From contig NC_135554.1 in NCBI RefSeq assembly GCF_964340395.1, positions 1,669,501 through 1,733,500 of the forward strand: 64,000 bases of DNA, read 5' to 3'. The notes beneath the pieces are model-generated. The model searched no databases and was not told where the DNA came from. It saw nothing but the letters and a program-made list of their open reading frames with translations. This document shows positions 45,999 to 59,111 of this stretch, in pieces. This stretch comes from Glandiceps talaboti. Taxonomy: Eukaryota; Hemichordata; Enteropneusta; Spengelidae. Numbering within the stretch: position 1 is the first letter of the stretch; each line of letters begins with the position of its first letter. The position numbers were made by a program, and so were the translations under genes.

Positions 45999-47037
45999 CC
46001 CCCCCCCCCCCCTTACTTGTATTATCCACGATTCTTATTTTTATCTCGGTATTTCAATTGTAAATTGACAATATGGATGATCGCTATGTAGAGCGCACCG
46101 TTCTCCTGACCAGTAGCAGGTTAAAGTTACAAATAACAAACATCGAGGACAAGCAATTCTCATCACATGGTTTTACCTAGCCTGTCGGACACTATGGAAA
46201 CATTGACTGTCGGGTTAGTCTTAGGTGTCTGTCTACGTCTGCAACGATCGTAAGAATTATTTTTACATGGGAAGTCATCATTGCATGTTACAGTCATTGA
46301 AATTGCAGCCGTAAGAGGTGTCACAGTACAATGTATATGGAAGTAGTGATACTTCCATATGATTATGCTAAATTCCAACATAAATGATTATATAATAAAA
46401 AAAAAACTGGTCAGTTTTTAGATATAAATGTAGACGAGACATCCCCCAAATTTTGTTTTCATGTCTTAATTAACATACATTGTAACAATAAGAAAGTTCA
46501 TGGTTTTTTCTTACAAATGGCGTGAACTCTATGTGCCATACACAATTACCAGGTTGCTATTGGTCGAAACACATTCTACATACATTAATGATATGGTAAT
46601 ATATGCAAATATGGTTTAACAACTAGACTGTGTCCAATCATATAGAATATCATGAACACATCGCGATATTTGATTTGTTGGTTTCCTAAACTGTATATTT
46701 CAGATACCATGATTCATTACAAAATCTTCTAATGAATATTAAATTGGCATGTTGTACGAAGTGCCATCGCAACAAGGGAAACCATACAAGTTTTCTTTTA
46801 GACCAGTTGCTAAAGTCATTAAATGACAACCCGTAATTCTTTACAACTTTATTGCTGATAATAAAATCCGGTTAATAAACCTTCTTCCTTAACATAATTT
46901 ATCAAGTAACTTATATGAACCTCGGCTTTGAGTGGTACACAGTGCTATTTACATGCAATGACTTGGAGCTTGCTTCCATATGCTCGGACCAAATAAAATC
47001 AATTAGTGTAATGGGACCAACAGAAATATTGGTCCTA
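45999..47037. other. C-tract and unique intronic sequence
   Basis: Begins with a run of 14 C residues (45999-46012). The rest, to 47037, has no gene or repeat recognised apart from a small inverted pair (TATGGAAGTA near 46334). Confidence 0.5.
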
Positions 47038-48988
47038 CATGGGACTACCAGCTACAAAGTATGGTAGTCCCATGACAAGAATTGGTAGTCTGTGGGCATG
47101 GGACTACCAGCTACAAAGTATGGTAGTCCCATGACAAGAATTGGTAGTCTGTGGGCATGGGACTACCAGCTACAAATTATGGTAGTCCCATGACAAGAAT
47201 TGGTAGTCTGTGGGCATGGGACTACCAGCTACAAAGTATGGTAGTCCCATGACAAGAATTGGTAGTCTGTGGGCATGGGACTACCAGCTACAAAGTATGG
47301 TAGTCCCATGACAAGAATTGGTAGTCTGTGGGCATGGGACTACCAGCTACAAATCATGGTAGTCCCATGACAAGAATTGGTAGTCTGTGGGCATGGGACT
47401 ACCAGCTACAAATCATGGTAGTCCCATGACAAGAATTGGTAGTCTGTGGGCATGGGACTACCAGCTACAAATTATGGTAGTCCCATGACAAGAATTGGTA
47501 GTCTGTGGGCATGGGACTACCAGCTACAAATCATGGTAGTCCCATGACAAGAATTATTGGTAGTCTGTGGACATGGGACTACCAGCTGCAAAGTATGGTA
47601 GTCCCATGACAAGAATTGGTAGTGTTTGGGCATAGGACTACCAGCTGCAAATTATGGTAGTCCCATGACAAGAATTGGTAGTCTGTGGGCATGGGACTAC
47701 CAGCTGCAAATTATGGTAGTCCCATGACAAGAATTGGTAGTCTGTGGGCATGGGACTACCAGCTACAAATTATGGTAGTCCCATGACAAGAATTGGTAGT
47801 CTGTGGGCATGGGACTACCAGCTGCAAATTATGGTAGTCCCTTGACAAGAATTGGTAGTCTGTGGGCATGGGACTACCAGCTGCAAATTATGGTAGTCCC
47901 ATGACAAGAATTGGTAGTCTGTGGGCATGGGACTACCAGCTGCAAATTATGGTAGTCCCATGACAAGAATTGGTAGTCTGTGGGCATGGGACTACCAGCT
48001 GCAAAGTATGGTAGTCCCATGACAAGAATTGGTAGTCTGTGGGCATGGGACTACCAGCTACAAAGTATGGTAGTCCCATGACAAGAATTGGTAGTCTGTG
48101 GGCATGGGACTACCAGCTACAAATCATGGTAGTCCCATGACAAGAATTGGTAGTCTGTGGGCATGGGACTACCAGCTACAAATCATGGTAGTCCCATGAC
48201 AAGAATTGGTAGTCTGTGGGCATGGGACTACCAGCTACAAATTATGGTAGTCCCATGACAAGAATTGGTAGTCTGTGGGCATGGGACTACCAGCTACAAA
48301 TTATGGTATACGGAGAAAGAAGACCAACTTGTACTTAGTTGTGAACAAACAAATACCCCTAATGGGAGAAAAAGGACCAACTTGTACTTAGTTGTGTACA
48401 AACAAATATCCTCATGACAAGAATTGGTAGTCTGTGGGCATGGGACTACCAGCTACAAATTATGGTAGTCCCATGACAAGAATTGGTAGTCTGTGGGCAT
48501 GGGACTACCAGCTGCAAATTATGGTAGTCCCATGACAAGAATTGGTAGTCTGTGGGCATGGGACTACCAGCTGCAAAGTATGGTAGTCCCATGACAAGAA
48601 TTGGTAGTCTGTGGGCATGGGACTACCAGCTGCAAAGTATGGTAGTCCCTTGACAAGAATTGGTAGTCTGTGGGCATGGGACTACCAGCTACAAATTTAT
48701 GGTATTCCCGTGACAAGAATTGGTAGTCTGTGGGCATGGGACTACCAGCTACAAATTATGGTAGTCCCGTGACAAGAATTGGTAGTCTGTGGGCATGGGA
48801 CTACCAGCTACAAATTATGGTAGTCCCGTGACAAGAATTGGTAGTCTGTGGGCATGGGACTACCAGCTGCAAATTATGGTAGTCTAAGTCCCATGACAAG
48901 AATTGGTAGTCTGTGGGCATGGGACTACCAGCTACAAATTATGGTAGTCCCATGACAAGAATTGGTAGTCTGTGGGCATGGGACTACA
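47038..48988. repeat. 59-bp hairpin minisatellite, about 31 units
   Basis: Each unit carries CATGGGACTACCA, a 10-11 base loop (GCTACAAAGTA or variants) and TGGTAGTCCCATG, a perfect 13-bp stem, followed by the spacer ACAAGAATTGGTAGTCTGTG. The stem is kept while the loop varies (AGCTACAAATTAT, AGCTGCAAAGTAT). One TGACAAGAATTATTGG unit has a 3-base insertion. It holds a foreign 104-bp patch (48308-48411). Located in the plus-strand gene's long intron. Confidence 0.97.
48308..48411. repeat. Two 52-bp units of the neighbouring array inside the 59-bp array
   Basis: 104 bp, exactly two units of GAGAAAGAGGACCAACTTGT type (as at 49013-51644), replace part of a 59-bp unit. The 59-bp array continues in register after CATGACAAG. 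The units match the downstream array but were copied before most of its variants arose or from one edge of it. Confidence 0.93.
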
Positions 48989-49012
48989 TGTACCATTAAT
49001 TTCAACCCCTGA

Positions 49013-49066
49013 AACAAATACCCTCTTGGGAGAAAGAGGACCAACATATACAGACATAAATCACAT

Positions 49067-49123
<57 letters not shown>

Positions 49124-51644
49124 AAATACCTCCTATAGGGAGAAAAGGGACCAACTTGTACTTAGTTGTGAACAAACAAATATCCTCTGGGGAGAAAGAG
49201 GACCAACTTGTATTTAGTTGTGTACAAACAAATACCCCCTAGGGTGAAAGAGGACCAACTTGTACTTAGTTGTGTACAAACAGATACCCCCTAGGGTGAA
49301 AGAGGACCAACTTGTACTTAGTTGTGTACAAACAAATACCCCATAGGGAGAAAGAGGACCAACTTGTACTTAGTTGTGTACAAACAAATACCACCTAGGG
49401 AGAAAGAGGACCAACTTGTACTTAGTTGTGTACAAACAAATACCACCTAGGGAGAAAGAGGACCAACTTGTACTTAGTTGTGTACAAACAAATACCCCAT
49501 AGGGAGAAAGAGGACCAACTTGTACTTAGTTGTGTACAAACAAATACCACCTAGGGAGAAAGAGGACCAATTTGTACTTAGTTGTGTACAAACAAATACC
49601 CCATAGGGAGAAAGAGGACCAACTTGTACTTAGTTGTGTACAAACAAATACCACCTAGGGAGAAAAAGGACCAACTTGTACTTAGTTGTGTACAAACAAA
49701 TACCACATAGGGAGAAAGAGGACCAATTTGTACTTAGTTGTGTACAAACAAATACCACCTAGGGAGAAAAAGGACCAACTTGTACTTAGTTGTGAACAAA
49801 CAAATACCACCTAGGGAGAAAGAGGACCAACTTGTACTTAGTTGTGTACAAACAAATACCACATAGGGAGAAAGAGGACCAATTTGTACTTAGTTGTGTA
49901 CAAACAAATACCACCTAGGGAGAAAGAGGACCAATTTGTACTTAGTTGTGTACAAACAAATACCACATAGGGAGAAAGAGGACCAATTTGTACTTAGTTG
50001 TGTACAAACAAATACCACATAGGGAGAAAGAGGACCAATTTGTACTTAGTTGTGTACAAACAAATACCACCTAGGGAGAAAGAGGACCAACATGTACTTA
50101 GTTGTGAACAAACAAATACCACCTAGGGAGAAAGAGGACCAACTTGTACTTAGTTGTGTACAAACAAATACCACCTAGGGAGAAAGAGGACCAATTTGTA
50201 CTTAGTTGTGTACAAACAAATACCACCTAGGGAGAAAGAGGACCAACTTGTACTTAGTTGTGTACAAACAAATACCACATAGGGAGAAAGAGGACCAATT
50301 TGTACTTTGTTGTGTACAAACAAATACCCCATAGGGAGAAAGAGAACCAATTTGTACTTAGTTGTGTACAAACAAATGCCCCCTAGGGAGAAAGAGGATT
50401 AACTTGTACTTAGTTGTGTACAAACAAATACCCCCTAGAGAGAAAGAGGACCAACATGTACTTAGTTGTGTACAAACAAATACCCCCTAGAGAGAAAGAG
50501 GACCAACATGTACTTAGTTGTGTACAAACAAATACCACCTAGGGAGAAAGAGGACCAACTTGTACTTAGTTGTGTACAAACAAATACCCCCTAGGGAGAA
50601 AGAGGACCAACTTGTACTTAGTTATGTACAAACAAATACCACTTAGGGAGAAAGAGGACCAACTTGTACTTAGTTGTGTACAAACAAATACCACCTAGGG
50701 AGAAAGAGGACCAACTTGTACTTAGTTGTGTACAAACAAATACCACATAGGGAGAAAGAGGACCAATTTGTACTTTGTTGTGTACAAACAAATACCACCT
50801 AGGGAGAAAGAGGACCAATTTGTACTTAGTTGTGTACAAACAAATACCACCTAGGGAGAAAGAGGACCAATTTGTACTTAGTTGTGTACAAACAAATACC
50901 ACCTAGGGAGAAAGAGGACCAACTTGTACTTAGTTGTGTACAAACAAATACCACCTAGGGAGAAAGAGGACCAATTTGTACTTAGTTGTGTACAAACAAA
51001 TACCCCATAGGGAGAAAGAGGACCAATTTGTACTTTGTTGTGTACAAACAAATACCACCTAGGGAGAAAGAGGACCAATTTGTACTTAGTTGTGTACAAA
51101 CAAATACCACATAGGGAGAAAGAGGACCAATTTGTACTTTGTTGTGTACAAACAAATACCACCTAGGGAGAAAGAGGACCAATTTGTACTTAGTTGTGTA
51201 CAAACAAATACCACCTAGGGAGAAAGAGGACCAATTTGTACTTAGTTGTGTACAAACAAATACCACCTAGGGAGAAAGAGGACCAACTTGTACTTAGTTG
51301 TGTACAAACAAATACCACCTAGGGAGAAAGAGGACCAATTTGTACTTAGTTGTGTACAAACAAATACCCCATAGGGAGAAAGAGAACCAATTTGTACTTA
51401 GTTGTGTACAAACAAATGCCCCCTAGGGAGAAAGAGGATTAACTTGTACTTAGTTGTGTACAAACAAATACCACCTAGGGAGAAAGAGGACCAATTTGTA
51501 CTTAGTTGTGTACAAACAAATACCACTTAGGGAGAAAGAGGACCAATTTGTACTTAGTTTTGTACAAACAAATACCACCTAGGGAGAAAGAGGACCAATT
51601 TGTACTTAGTTTTGTACAAACAAATACCTCCTGGAGAAAGAGGA
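49013..51644. repeat. 52-bp minisatellite, about 50 units
   Basis: Units ACCACCTAGGGAGAAAGAGG then ACCAACTTGTACTTAGTTGT and GTACAAACAAAT. Variable sites: CCACCT/CCCCCT/CCACAT, AACTTG/AATTTG, TTAGTT/TTTGTT. Interrupted near the left edge by a TG microsatellite (49071-49118). Confidence 0.97.
49071..49118. repeat. (TG)n microsatellite
   Basis: 24 TG repeats lying between the first and second units of the 52-bp array. Confidence 0.97.
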
Positions 51645-54144
51645 CTCCATTGATAGGATATCGGCTCATTAGCATACATTAGCATAAATGTACATGACAA
51701 ATTAATTATATTCGTGAGTAATTTAATGATAAAATCAAAGTACATCATGATAACAAACAAGTAGTACATGTGGCCAAAGGAAAGATAAAGGCTAATTTAT
51801 TATTGCAAAATATTAGCACCAATAAGAAACTCATAACAGTTTTTTAAGCCAGTGTTTTTGATTATTTTTCTTAGGAAAGCTGAAATTATTTCAATCTAAA
51901 TGTCCACAGATAAATTAGACTTTCGAATCACGAAAGGTTTGTACAGCTACCTGCAGACATCGTGTTAGTCTGAAATTTCATGATACACAAGACTTACTAT
52001 ATACTTCCCTATTGAGGACTCCAAAAACTCGCTATATGTATTTTGTGAAGTCATGGCTACCATATTGGAAATCCATGCTTTCATCGTAGTTGTATGATGT
52101 ACCAGTCTACAATGTCTAACAGTGTGCCCACTAACGATAGCCAAATTTTGTTGTTGTGAGTCAAAATGAGAAAAAGTGTGATTTCTTGTGAGTCACCACA
52201 TAGTAAGAGATGGGGAAACACCAAATTTTGGTGCGTCACTAGAAATTGTGTGCGTCAGTGGCACGTCAATTGGCTTAGAGGGCACATTGATGTCAAACTA
52301 CAAACTAAAGGTGTTTCAGAGTAAAATTGAACATGAAACTGATAATCGGAGATAACATTGCCACTTTATCGAAAGATACATTAGTCTGTTCAACTCTTTT
52401 CACGTCATTGAAGAATGTACATGGGAGTAAACCAACTAATCAAATCGTTCTTGGGTTGAGACATACTCCTACTCAGTACTTCATGTATTTGTCAAACTTT
52501 TATGCTTTATAGCAAAATGGCACAGCATCATTTGATTTTATATTTTTGAAAATCTGGCAATTCCGACATGCTTCTACAACCGAATCGACGTTATGATTTA
52601 CCGAAAGCTTGTATCGTAGTGTGAATCACACTACCATTTTACTCTCGAAAACAATACTGACGACAAACTTCAATGAAATCTGTCTGGTAGTGGTAGTGGT
52701 AGAGGGTTGAATTAAGTCCTTTGAACTAATTAAAACCCTTTAGTTTTATTTGCTGTTTATTCGAATAGTGGTCTGAGGTGTGAAGGATCAATACAAACGT
52801 TGTGAGCATACAGTACATTGAAAAGAACAAAGGCATCAGCTGACAATGACAGATGAACAATGTCAACATGCAATTTACTGAACCCTAAGCAATCTGATTG
52901 CGTATCGGGACAACTGATCACATATCAGCGAAAATTAAAGGATATCGGGCTCGACACTTGAAAACCCTCTGGGGAGAGCACTGCACTCACTTTCATGGCA
53001 AATAAAATTCAAACCCTCGTAGCACACATAGGAAAGTTTACATACTTCATGGTACAAAATGTACATGTACGTGACAAAACATGTATATTGATTCTACGTG
53101 TACAAAAATGTAACTTGTTCATGGCAATGTCCTTATGTAACACTCAGTTCAAGAATGCATGTCATAATGAAGTGAATTTCCATGCCAAATTTGATTGGTT
53201 TCTCGAAATCTAAAAATCAAATCTTGACAGAAACTTATCGACATATATTTTGATACACGTACCTTTTAATACCAGCAACCCGACTACTTTGAACTAGGCT
53301 GAAACCAATCATGTTGGATAATTTGGGGAAATTTGACCCAATTCAAGCACTGTGTACAAAGCCCAACATAACAATATTTACTTTTCTCATTTGCATTGTT
53401 GTGGTTATGTTAATGAATGTACTGTGCTCTGGCAACAAAGAAGCTCCTCAGTATCAAACAAATTATTAAAGAGAGAAGATTTTCAATTTTGATCAAAGAA
53501 GAGATTGTATGGATTTATCTTGGCAACTTCTCCGGCAAGATTGTCCACAGATGTGGTTTTTTTATCTTATCAGTTCTGTATATGTGCATCAAATTTCGTT
53601 TTGAGTTGAGCCAGCTGTATTTGAGAAAATGATACAGACACACACAGACTTTTCATCCCTAATATATAACCTTCCTTACAGAAGGTGAAAATGATATTCA
53701 TCCTCTACATGTACATGTCTGTTTTGGCAAACAAGGCATAGTCGTTCACTTTTGTTGGAGTTTGACTTTGCTATCTACATGTATAACACCCAATTCAAGT
53801 CTATACCTCCAATATAGCTAGCTAATAGACTGAGTACATTGTATATAGTATACGGTAATTGTATTGCTTTGTTCACAATGTATGTAAATGTTACACCCAT
53901 GATACACACGCAGTAACTTTGGGCATTTGTTCATGCAAGACTGACATTACAGAGTTTTGGAAAGTATAACTAACGTGTCTTGTTTGTACATGTAAGCAAT
54001 GTTTACAGTCATTTAAAAAGTAACTCAAACTTAAGTGTTTACAAATGATTGCTGGACCAGTATATGTATCAATCATGAACTTGATGAAGTAAATTTGGCT
54101 TAAGATTTGGAAACCAATACAAGTAATCTGTCAACATACTGGAA
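51645..54144. other. Unique intronic sequence
   Basis: About 2.5 kb between arrays with no exon or RNA gene recognised on either strand. Frames such as 52327-52512 and 53417-53632 are isolated and resemble nothing known. Confidence 0.5.
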
Positions 54145-54167
54145 GGGGGGGGGGGGGGGGGGGGGGG
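54145..54167. repeat. Run of 23 G
   Basis: An uninterrupted G tract on the plus strand. It can form G-quadruplexes; length in the assembly may be unreliable. Confidence 0.95.
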
Positions 54168-54356
54168 TTATGTATAAAAACTTTTGTTTGGATAAGACTT
54201 ACATAATTTATTTAAGATAATGCTAAGTTGTTTTGTTATTATAGTCATCATCCAATACTTATCACAGTTTGTGTTATGTATATACCGGTACAAATGTATG
54301 TGTGGTTCACAAAACAATAAGTTTGCAATGCTTATATTGTAAATTTGGTGAAAAGA

Positions 54357-54792
54357 CATGAAATGTACATACATTGTACCATTCAATCACATGAAATATA
54401 CATACATTGTACGAATTCAATCACATGAAATATACATACATTGTACCATTCAATCACATGAAATGTACATACATTGTACCATTCAATCACATGAAATGTA
54501 CATACATTGTACCATTCAATCACATGAAATGTACATACATTGTACCATTCAATCACATGAAATGTACATACATTGTACCATTCAATCACATGAAATGTAC
54601 ATACATTGTACCATTCAATCACATGAAATGTACATACATTGTACCATTCAATCACATGAAATATACATACATTGTACCATTCAATCACATGAAATATACA
54701 TACATTGTACCATTCAATCACATGAAATATACATACATTGTACCATTCAATCACATGAAATATACATACATTGTACCCATTCAATCACATGA
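54357..54792. repeat. 33-bp minisatellite, about 13 units
   Basis: Units CATGAAATGTACATACATTG then TACCATTCAATCA, alternating blocks of AAATGT and AAATAT. The multiple-of-three unit gives overlapping frames on both strands; not genes. Confidence 0.97.
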
Positions 54793-54872
54793 CTTATTAT
54801 TAATTCAATATATATAAAGTAATTCTAACTATTGATTGAATAATCTTCAGATCTTTAACAGCTCTAGGAATT

Positions 54873-55220
54873 TCATTTGTCTTAGTAGAATCAAACATTG
54901 TAGAACAGTAAAACATATCACATGCCAAAAGTAGCACCAGTAAACACTCTTATGCCTGTAACTGGGACTGCATGTACATGTGGCTCCTGTTGGTTATCCG
55001 ATAAATAAATTGTGATATTTTGTGTCACGTTCATGACATTTGTCTTAGTAGAATCAAACATTGTAGAACAGTAAAACATCACATGCCAAAAGTAGCACCA
55101 GTAAACACTCTTATGCCTGTAACTGGGACTGCATGTACATGTGGCTCCTGTTGGTTATCCGATAAATAAATTGTGATATTTTGTGTCACGTTCATGACAT
55201 TTGTATTTGTAGAATCAAAC
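54873..55220. repeat. Tandem duplication of about 163 bp
   Basis: CATTTGTCTTAGTAGAATC to TTCATGACA is present twice (from 54873 and 55037), identical except for a 2-base difference (ACATATCACA/ACATCACA). A third partial copy starts at 55198 and runs into the 30/36-bp array, which may have seeded it. Confidence 0.95.
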
Positions 55221-55224
55221 AGGA

Positions 55225-58200
55225 TACATTCCAGTTATTGACAATTTTACTACATACATGTACATTCCAGTTGTTGACAATTTTACTACGTACATTCCAG
55301 TTGTTGACAATTTTACTATGTACATTCCAGTTGTTGACAATTTTACTACTTACATTCCAGTCATTGACAGTTTTACTACGTACATGTACATTCCAGTTGT
55401 TGACAATTTTACTACGTACATTCCAGTTGTTGACAATTTTACTATGTACATGTACATTCCAGTTGTTGACAATTTTACTAAGTACATGTACATTCCAGTT
55501 GTTGACAGTTTTACTACGTACATTCCAGTTGTTGACAATTTTACTACGTACATGTACATTCCAGTCATTGACAGTTTTACTACGTACATTCCAGTTGTTG
55601 ACAATTTTACTATGTACATGTACATTCCAGTTGTTGACAGTTTTACTACGTACATGTACATTCCAGTTGTTGACAGTTTTACTACGTACATGTACATTCC
55701 AGTTGTTGACAGTTTTACTACGTACATTCCAGTTGTTGACAATTTTACTATGTACATGTACATTCCAGTTGTTGACAGTTTTACTACGTACATTCCAGTT
55801 GTTGACAATTTTACTACGTACATTCCAGTTGTTGACAATTTTACTACGTACATTCCAGTTGTTGACAATTTTACTATGTACATGTACATTCCAGTTGTTG
55901 ACAGTTTTACTATGTACATTCCAGTTGTTGACAATTTTACTATGTACATTCCAGTTGTTGACAATTTTACTATGTACATGTACATTCCAGTTGTTGACAA
56001 TTTTACTATGTACATGTACATTCCAGTTGTTGACAATTTTACTACGTACATTCCAGTTGTTGACAATTTTACTAAGTACATTCCAGTTGTTGACAATTTT
56101 ACTATGTACATGTACATTCCAGTTGTTGACAATTTTACTACGTACATTCCAGTCATTGACAATTTTACTAAGTACATTTGTACATTCCAGTTGTTGACAA
56201 TTTTACTATGTACATGTACATTCCAGTCATTGACAATTTTACTACGTACATTCCAGTTGTTGACAATTTTACTACGTACATGTACATTCCAGTTGTTGAC
56301 AATTTTACTAAGTACATTCCAGTTGTTGACAATTTTACTAAGTACATTCCAGTTGTTGACAATTTTACTACGTACATGTACATTCCAGTTGTTGACAATT
56401 TTACTACGTACATGTACATTCCAGTTGTTGACAATTTTACTAAGTACATTCCAGTTGTTGACAATTTTACTATGTACATGTACATTCCAGTTGTTGACAA
56501 TTTTACTAAGTACATTCCAGTTGTTGACAATTTTACTACGTACATTCCAGTTGTTGACAATTTTACTACGTACATTCCAGTTGTTGACAATTTTACTATG
56601 TACATTCCAGTTGTTGACAATTTTACTACGTACATGTACATTCCAGTTGTTGACAATTTTACTAAGTACATTCCAGTTGTTGACAATTTTACTACGTACA
56701 TTCCAGTTGTTGACAATTTTACTACGTACATTCCAGTTGTTGACAATTTTACTACGTACATGTACATTCCAGTTGTTGACAATTTTACTACGTACATTCC
56801 AGTTGTTGACAATTTTACTAAGTACATTCCAGTTGTTGACAATTTTACTACATACATTTGTACATTTCCAGTCATTGACAATTTTACTATGTACATTCCA
56901 GTTATTGACAATTTTACTACATACATGTACATTCCAGTTGTTGACAATTTTACTAAGTACATTCCAGTTGTTGACAATTTTACTACGTACATGTACATTC
57001 CAGTCATTGACAATTTTACTACGTACATGTACATTCCAGTCATTGACAATTTTACTACGTACATTCCAGTTGTTGACAGTTTTACTACATACATGTACAT
57101 TCCAGTCATTGACAATTTTACTACGTACATGTACATTCCAGTTGTTGACAATTTTACTAAGTACATGTACATTCCAGTTGTTGACAGTTTTACTACGTAC
57201 ATGTACATTCCAGTTGTTGACAATTTTACTACGTATATGTACATTCCAGTTGTTGACAATTTTACTACGTACATGTACATTCCAGTTGTTGACAATTTTA
57301 CTACGTACATTCCAGTTGTTGACAATTTTACTACATACATTTGTACATTTCCAGTCATTGACAATTTTACTACGTACATTCCAGTCATTGACAATTTTAC
57401 TACGTACATTCCAGTTATTGACAATTTTACTACATACATGTACATTCCAGTTGTTGACAATTTTACTAAGTACATTCCAGTTATTGACAATTTTACTACG
57501 TACATGTACATTCCAGTCATTGACAATTTTACTACGTACATGTACATTCCAGTTGTTGACAATTTTACTAAGTACATGTACATTCCAGTTGTTGACAGTT
57601 TTACTACGTACATGTACATTCCAGTTGTTGACAATTTTACTACGTACATGTACATTCCAGTTGTTGACAATTTTACTACGTACATGTACATTCCAGTTGT
57701 TGACAATTTTACTACGTACATTCCAGTTGTTGACCATTTTACTAAGTACATTCCAGTCATTGACAATTTTACTACGTACATGTACATTCCAGTTGTTGAC
57801 AATTTTACTACGTACATTCCAGTTGTTGACAATTTTACTACATACATTTGTACATTCCAGTTGTTGACAATTTTACTACGTACATTCCAGTTGTTGACCA
57901 TTTTACTAAGTACATTCCAGTTGTTGACAGTTTTACTATGTACATGTACATTCCAGTTGTTGACAATTTTACTACGTACATTCCAGTTGTTGACAGTTTT
58001 ACTACGTACATGTACATTCCAGTTGTTGACAATTTTACTACATACATGTACATTCCAGTTGTTGACAATTTTACTACGTACATTCCAGTTGTTGACAATT
58101 TTACTATGTACATGTACATTCCAGTTGTTGACAATTTTACTACGTACATTCCAGTTGTTGACAGTTTTACTATGTACATGTACATTCCAGTTGTTGACAA

Positions 58201-58912
58201 TTTTACTAAGTACATTCCAGTTGTTGACAGTTTTACTACGTACATGTACATTCCAGTTGTTGACAATTTTACTACGTACATTCCAGTTGTTGACAATTTT
58301 ACTATGTACATTCCAGTTGTTGACAGTTTTACTAAGTACATTCCAGTTGTTGACAATTTTACTACGTACATTCCAGTTGTTGACAGTTTTACTACGTACA
58401 TGTACATTCCAGTTGTTGACAATTTTACTAAGTACATTCCAGTTGTTGACAGTTTTACTACGTACATGTACATTCCAGTTGTTGACAGTTTTACTAAGTA
58501 CATTCCAGTTGTTGACAGTTTTACTAAGTACATGTACATTCCAGTTGTTGACAATTTTACTATGTACATGTACATTCCAGTTGTTGACAATTTTACTACG
58601 TACATTCCAGTTGTTGACAGTTTTACTACATACATTTGTACATTCCAGTTGTTGACAATTTTACTACGTACATTCCAGTTGTTGACAATTTTACTAAGTA
58701 CATTCCAGTTGTTGACAATTTTACTAAGTACATTCCAGTTGTTGACAATTTTACTACGTACATTCCAGTTGTTGACAATTTTACTACGTACATTCCAGTT
58801 GTTGACAATTTTACTACGTACATTCCAGTTGTTGACAATTTTACTAAGTACATTCCAGTTGTTGACAGTTTTACTACGTACATTCCAGTTGTTGACAATT
58901 CCAGTCATTGAC
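55225..58912. repeat. 30/36-bp minisatellite, about 115 units
   Basis: Basic unit ACGTACATTCCAGTTGTTGA then CAATTTTACT (30 bp). A 36-bp version adds a CATGTA, giving TACATGTACATTCC. Variants include GTCATTGAC, GACAGTTTT and TACTAAGT. A rare CATACATTTGTACATTTCC form recurs at 56851 and 57334 (483 bp), showing block duplication. Because 30 and 36 are multiples of three, frames of up to 869 residues (plus) and 795 (minus) arise; they are not genes. Plus-strand ATTCCAG in every unit mimics a 3' splice site. It ends about 60 bp before the exon at 58974. Confidence 0.97.
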
Positions 58913-58989
58913 CTGGTATTTCATTAAGATATAAGTGGTAATTTGATATGTATTATTGTACCTTCATTTGCAGACCATCTCCTGACAAC

Positions 58990-59111
58990 ATGTCAGATAA
59001 ACAAACATCAGATGTGGCTAGGGATAAGGCTGCACGACTGCTTAAGAAACGAGGTAGTGCTTCATCACTTATGAGCAGTGAATATGGAAGACCTGGAGCA
59101 CGGAAACATGG
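58990..59111 (+). CDS. First coding exon of an unidentified plus-strand protein
   Basis: A TTTGCAG acceptor precedes 58974 and the ATG at 58990 has A at -3. It encodes about 40 residues: MSDKQTSDVARDKAARLLKK then RGSASSLMSSEYGRPGARKH. It ends at donor GG|GTAAGC in phase 2. The composition (basic, Ser-rich, low complexity, no hydrophobic core) suggests a disordered N-terminus. I do not recognise the protein. The upstream exon is probably that ending at 41373. The frame is also open upstream of the ATG to the acceptor (PSPDN), so a coding upstream exon cannot be excluded. Confidence 0.75.

Noticed and set aside
45176-46091. Frames containing HFVCEF and MSKAITQ repeats
   Set aside because: Open frames in the about 150-bp dispersed repeat, present in different frames and on the opposite strand at 38.1 kb.
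47038-48988. Possible tRNA or small RNA gene array from the hairpins
   Set aside because: The hairpin alone does not form a cloverleaf, and no promoter boxes or terminators were seen per unit.
50150-51769. Minus-strand frames rich in YLFVHN and FLPRWY
   Set aside because: 52-bp array read across frames; the pattern repeats every 52 bases, not by codons.
54358-54817. Frames of 133-144 residues on both strands
   Set aside because: Products of the 33-bp array at 54357-54792.
55258-57867. 869-residue plus-strand frame and overlapping 825-, 795-, 577- and 359-residue frames
   Set aside because: All are translations of the 30/36-bp minisatellite, in both strands at once. The unit is a multiple of three and has no stop, and the frames start and stop with the array.
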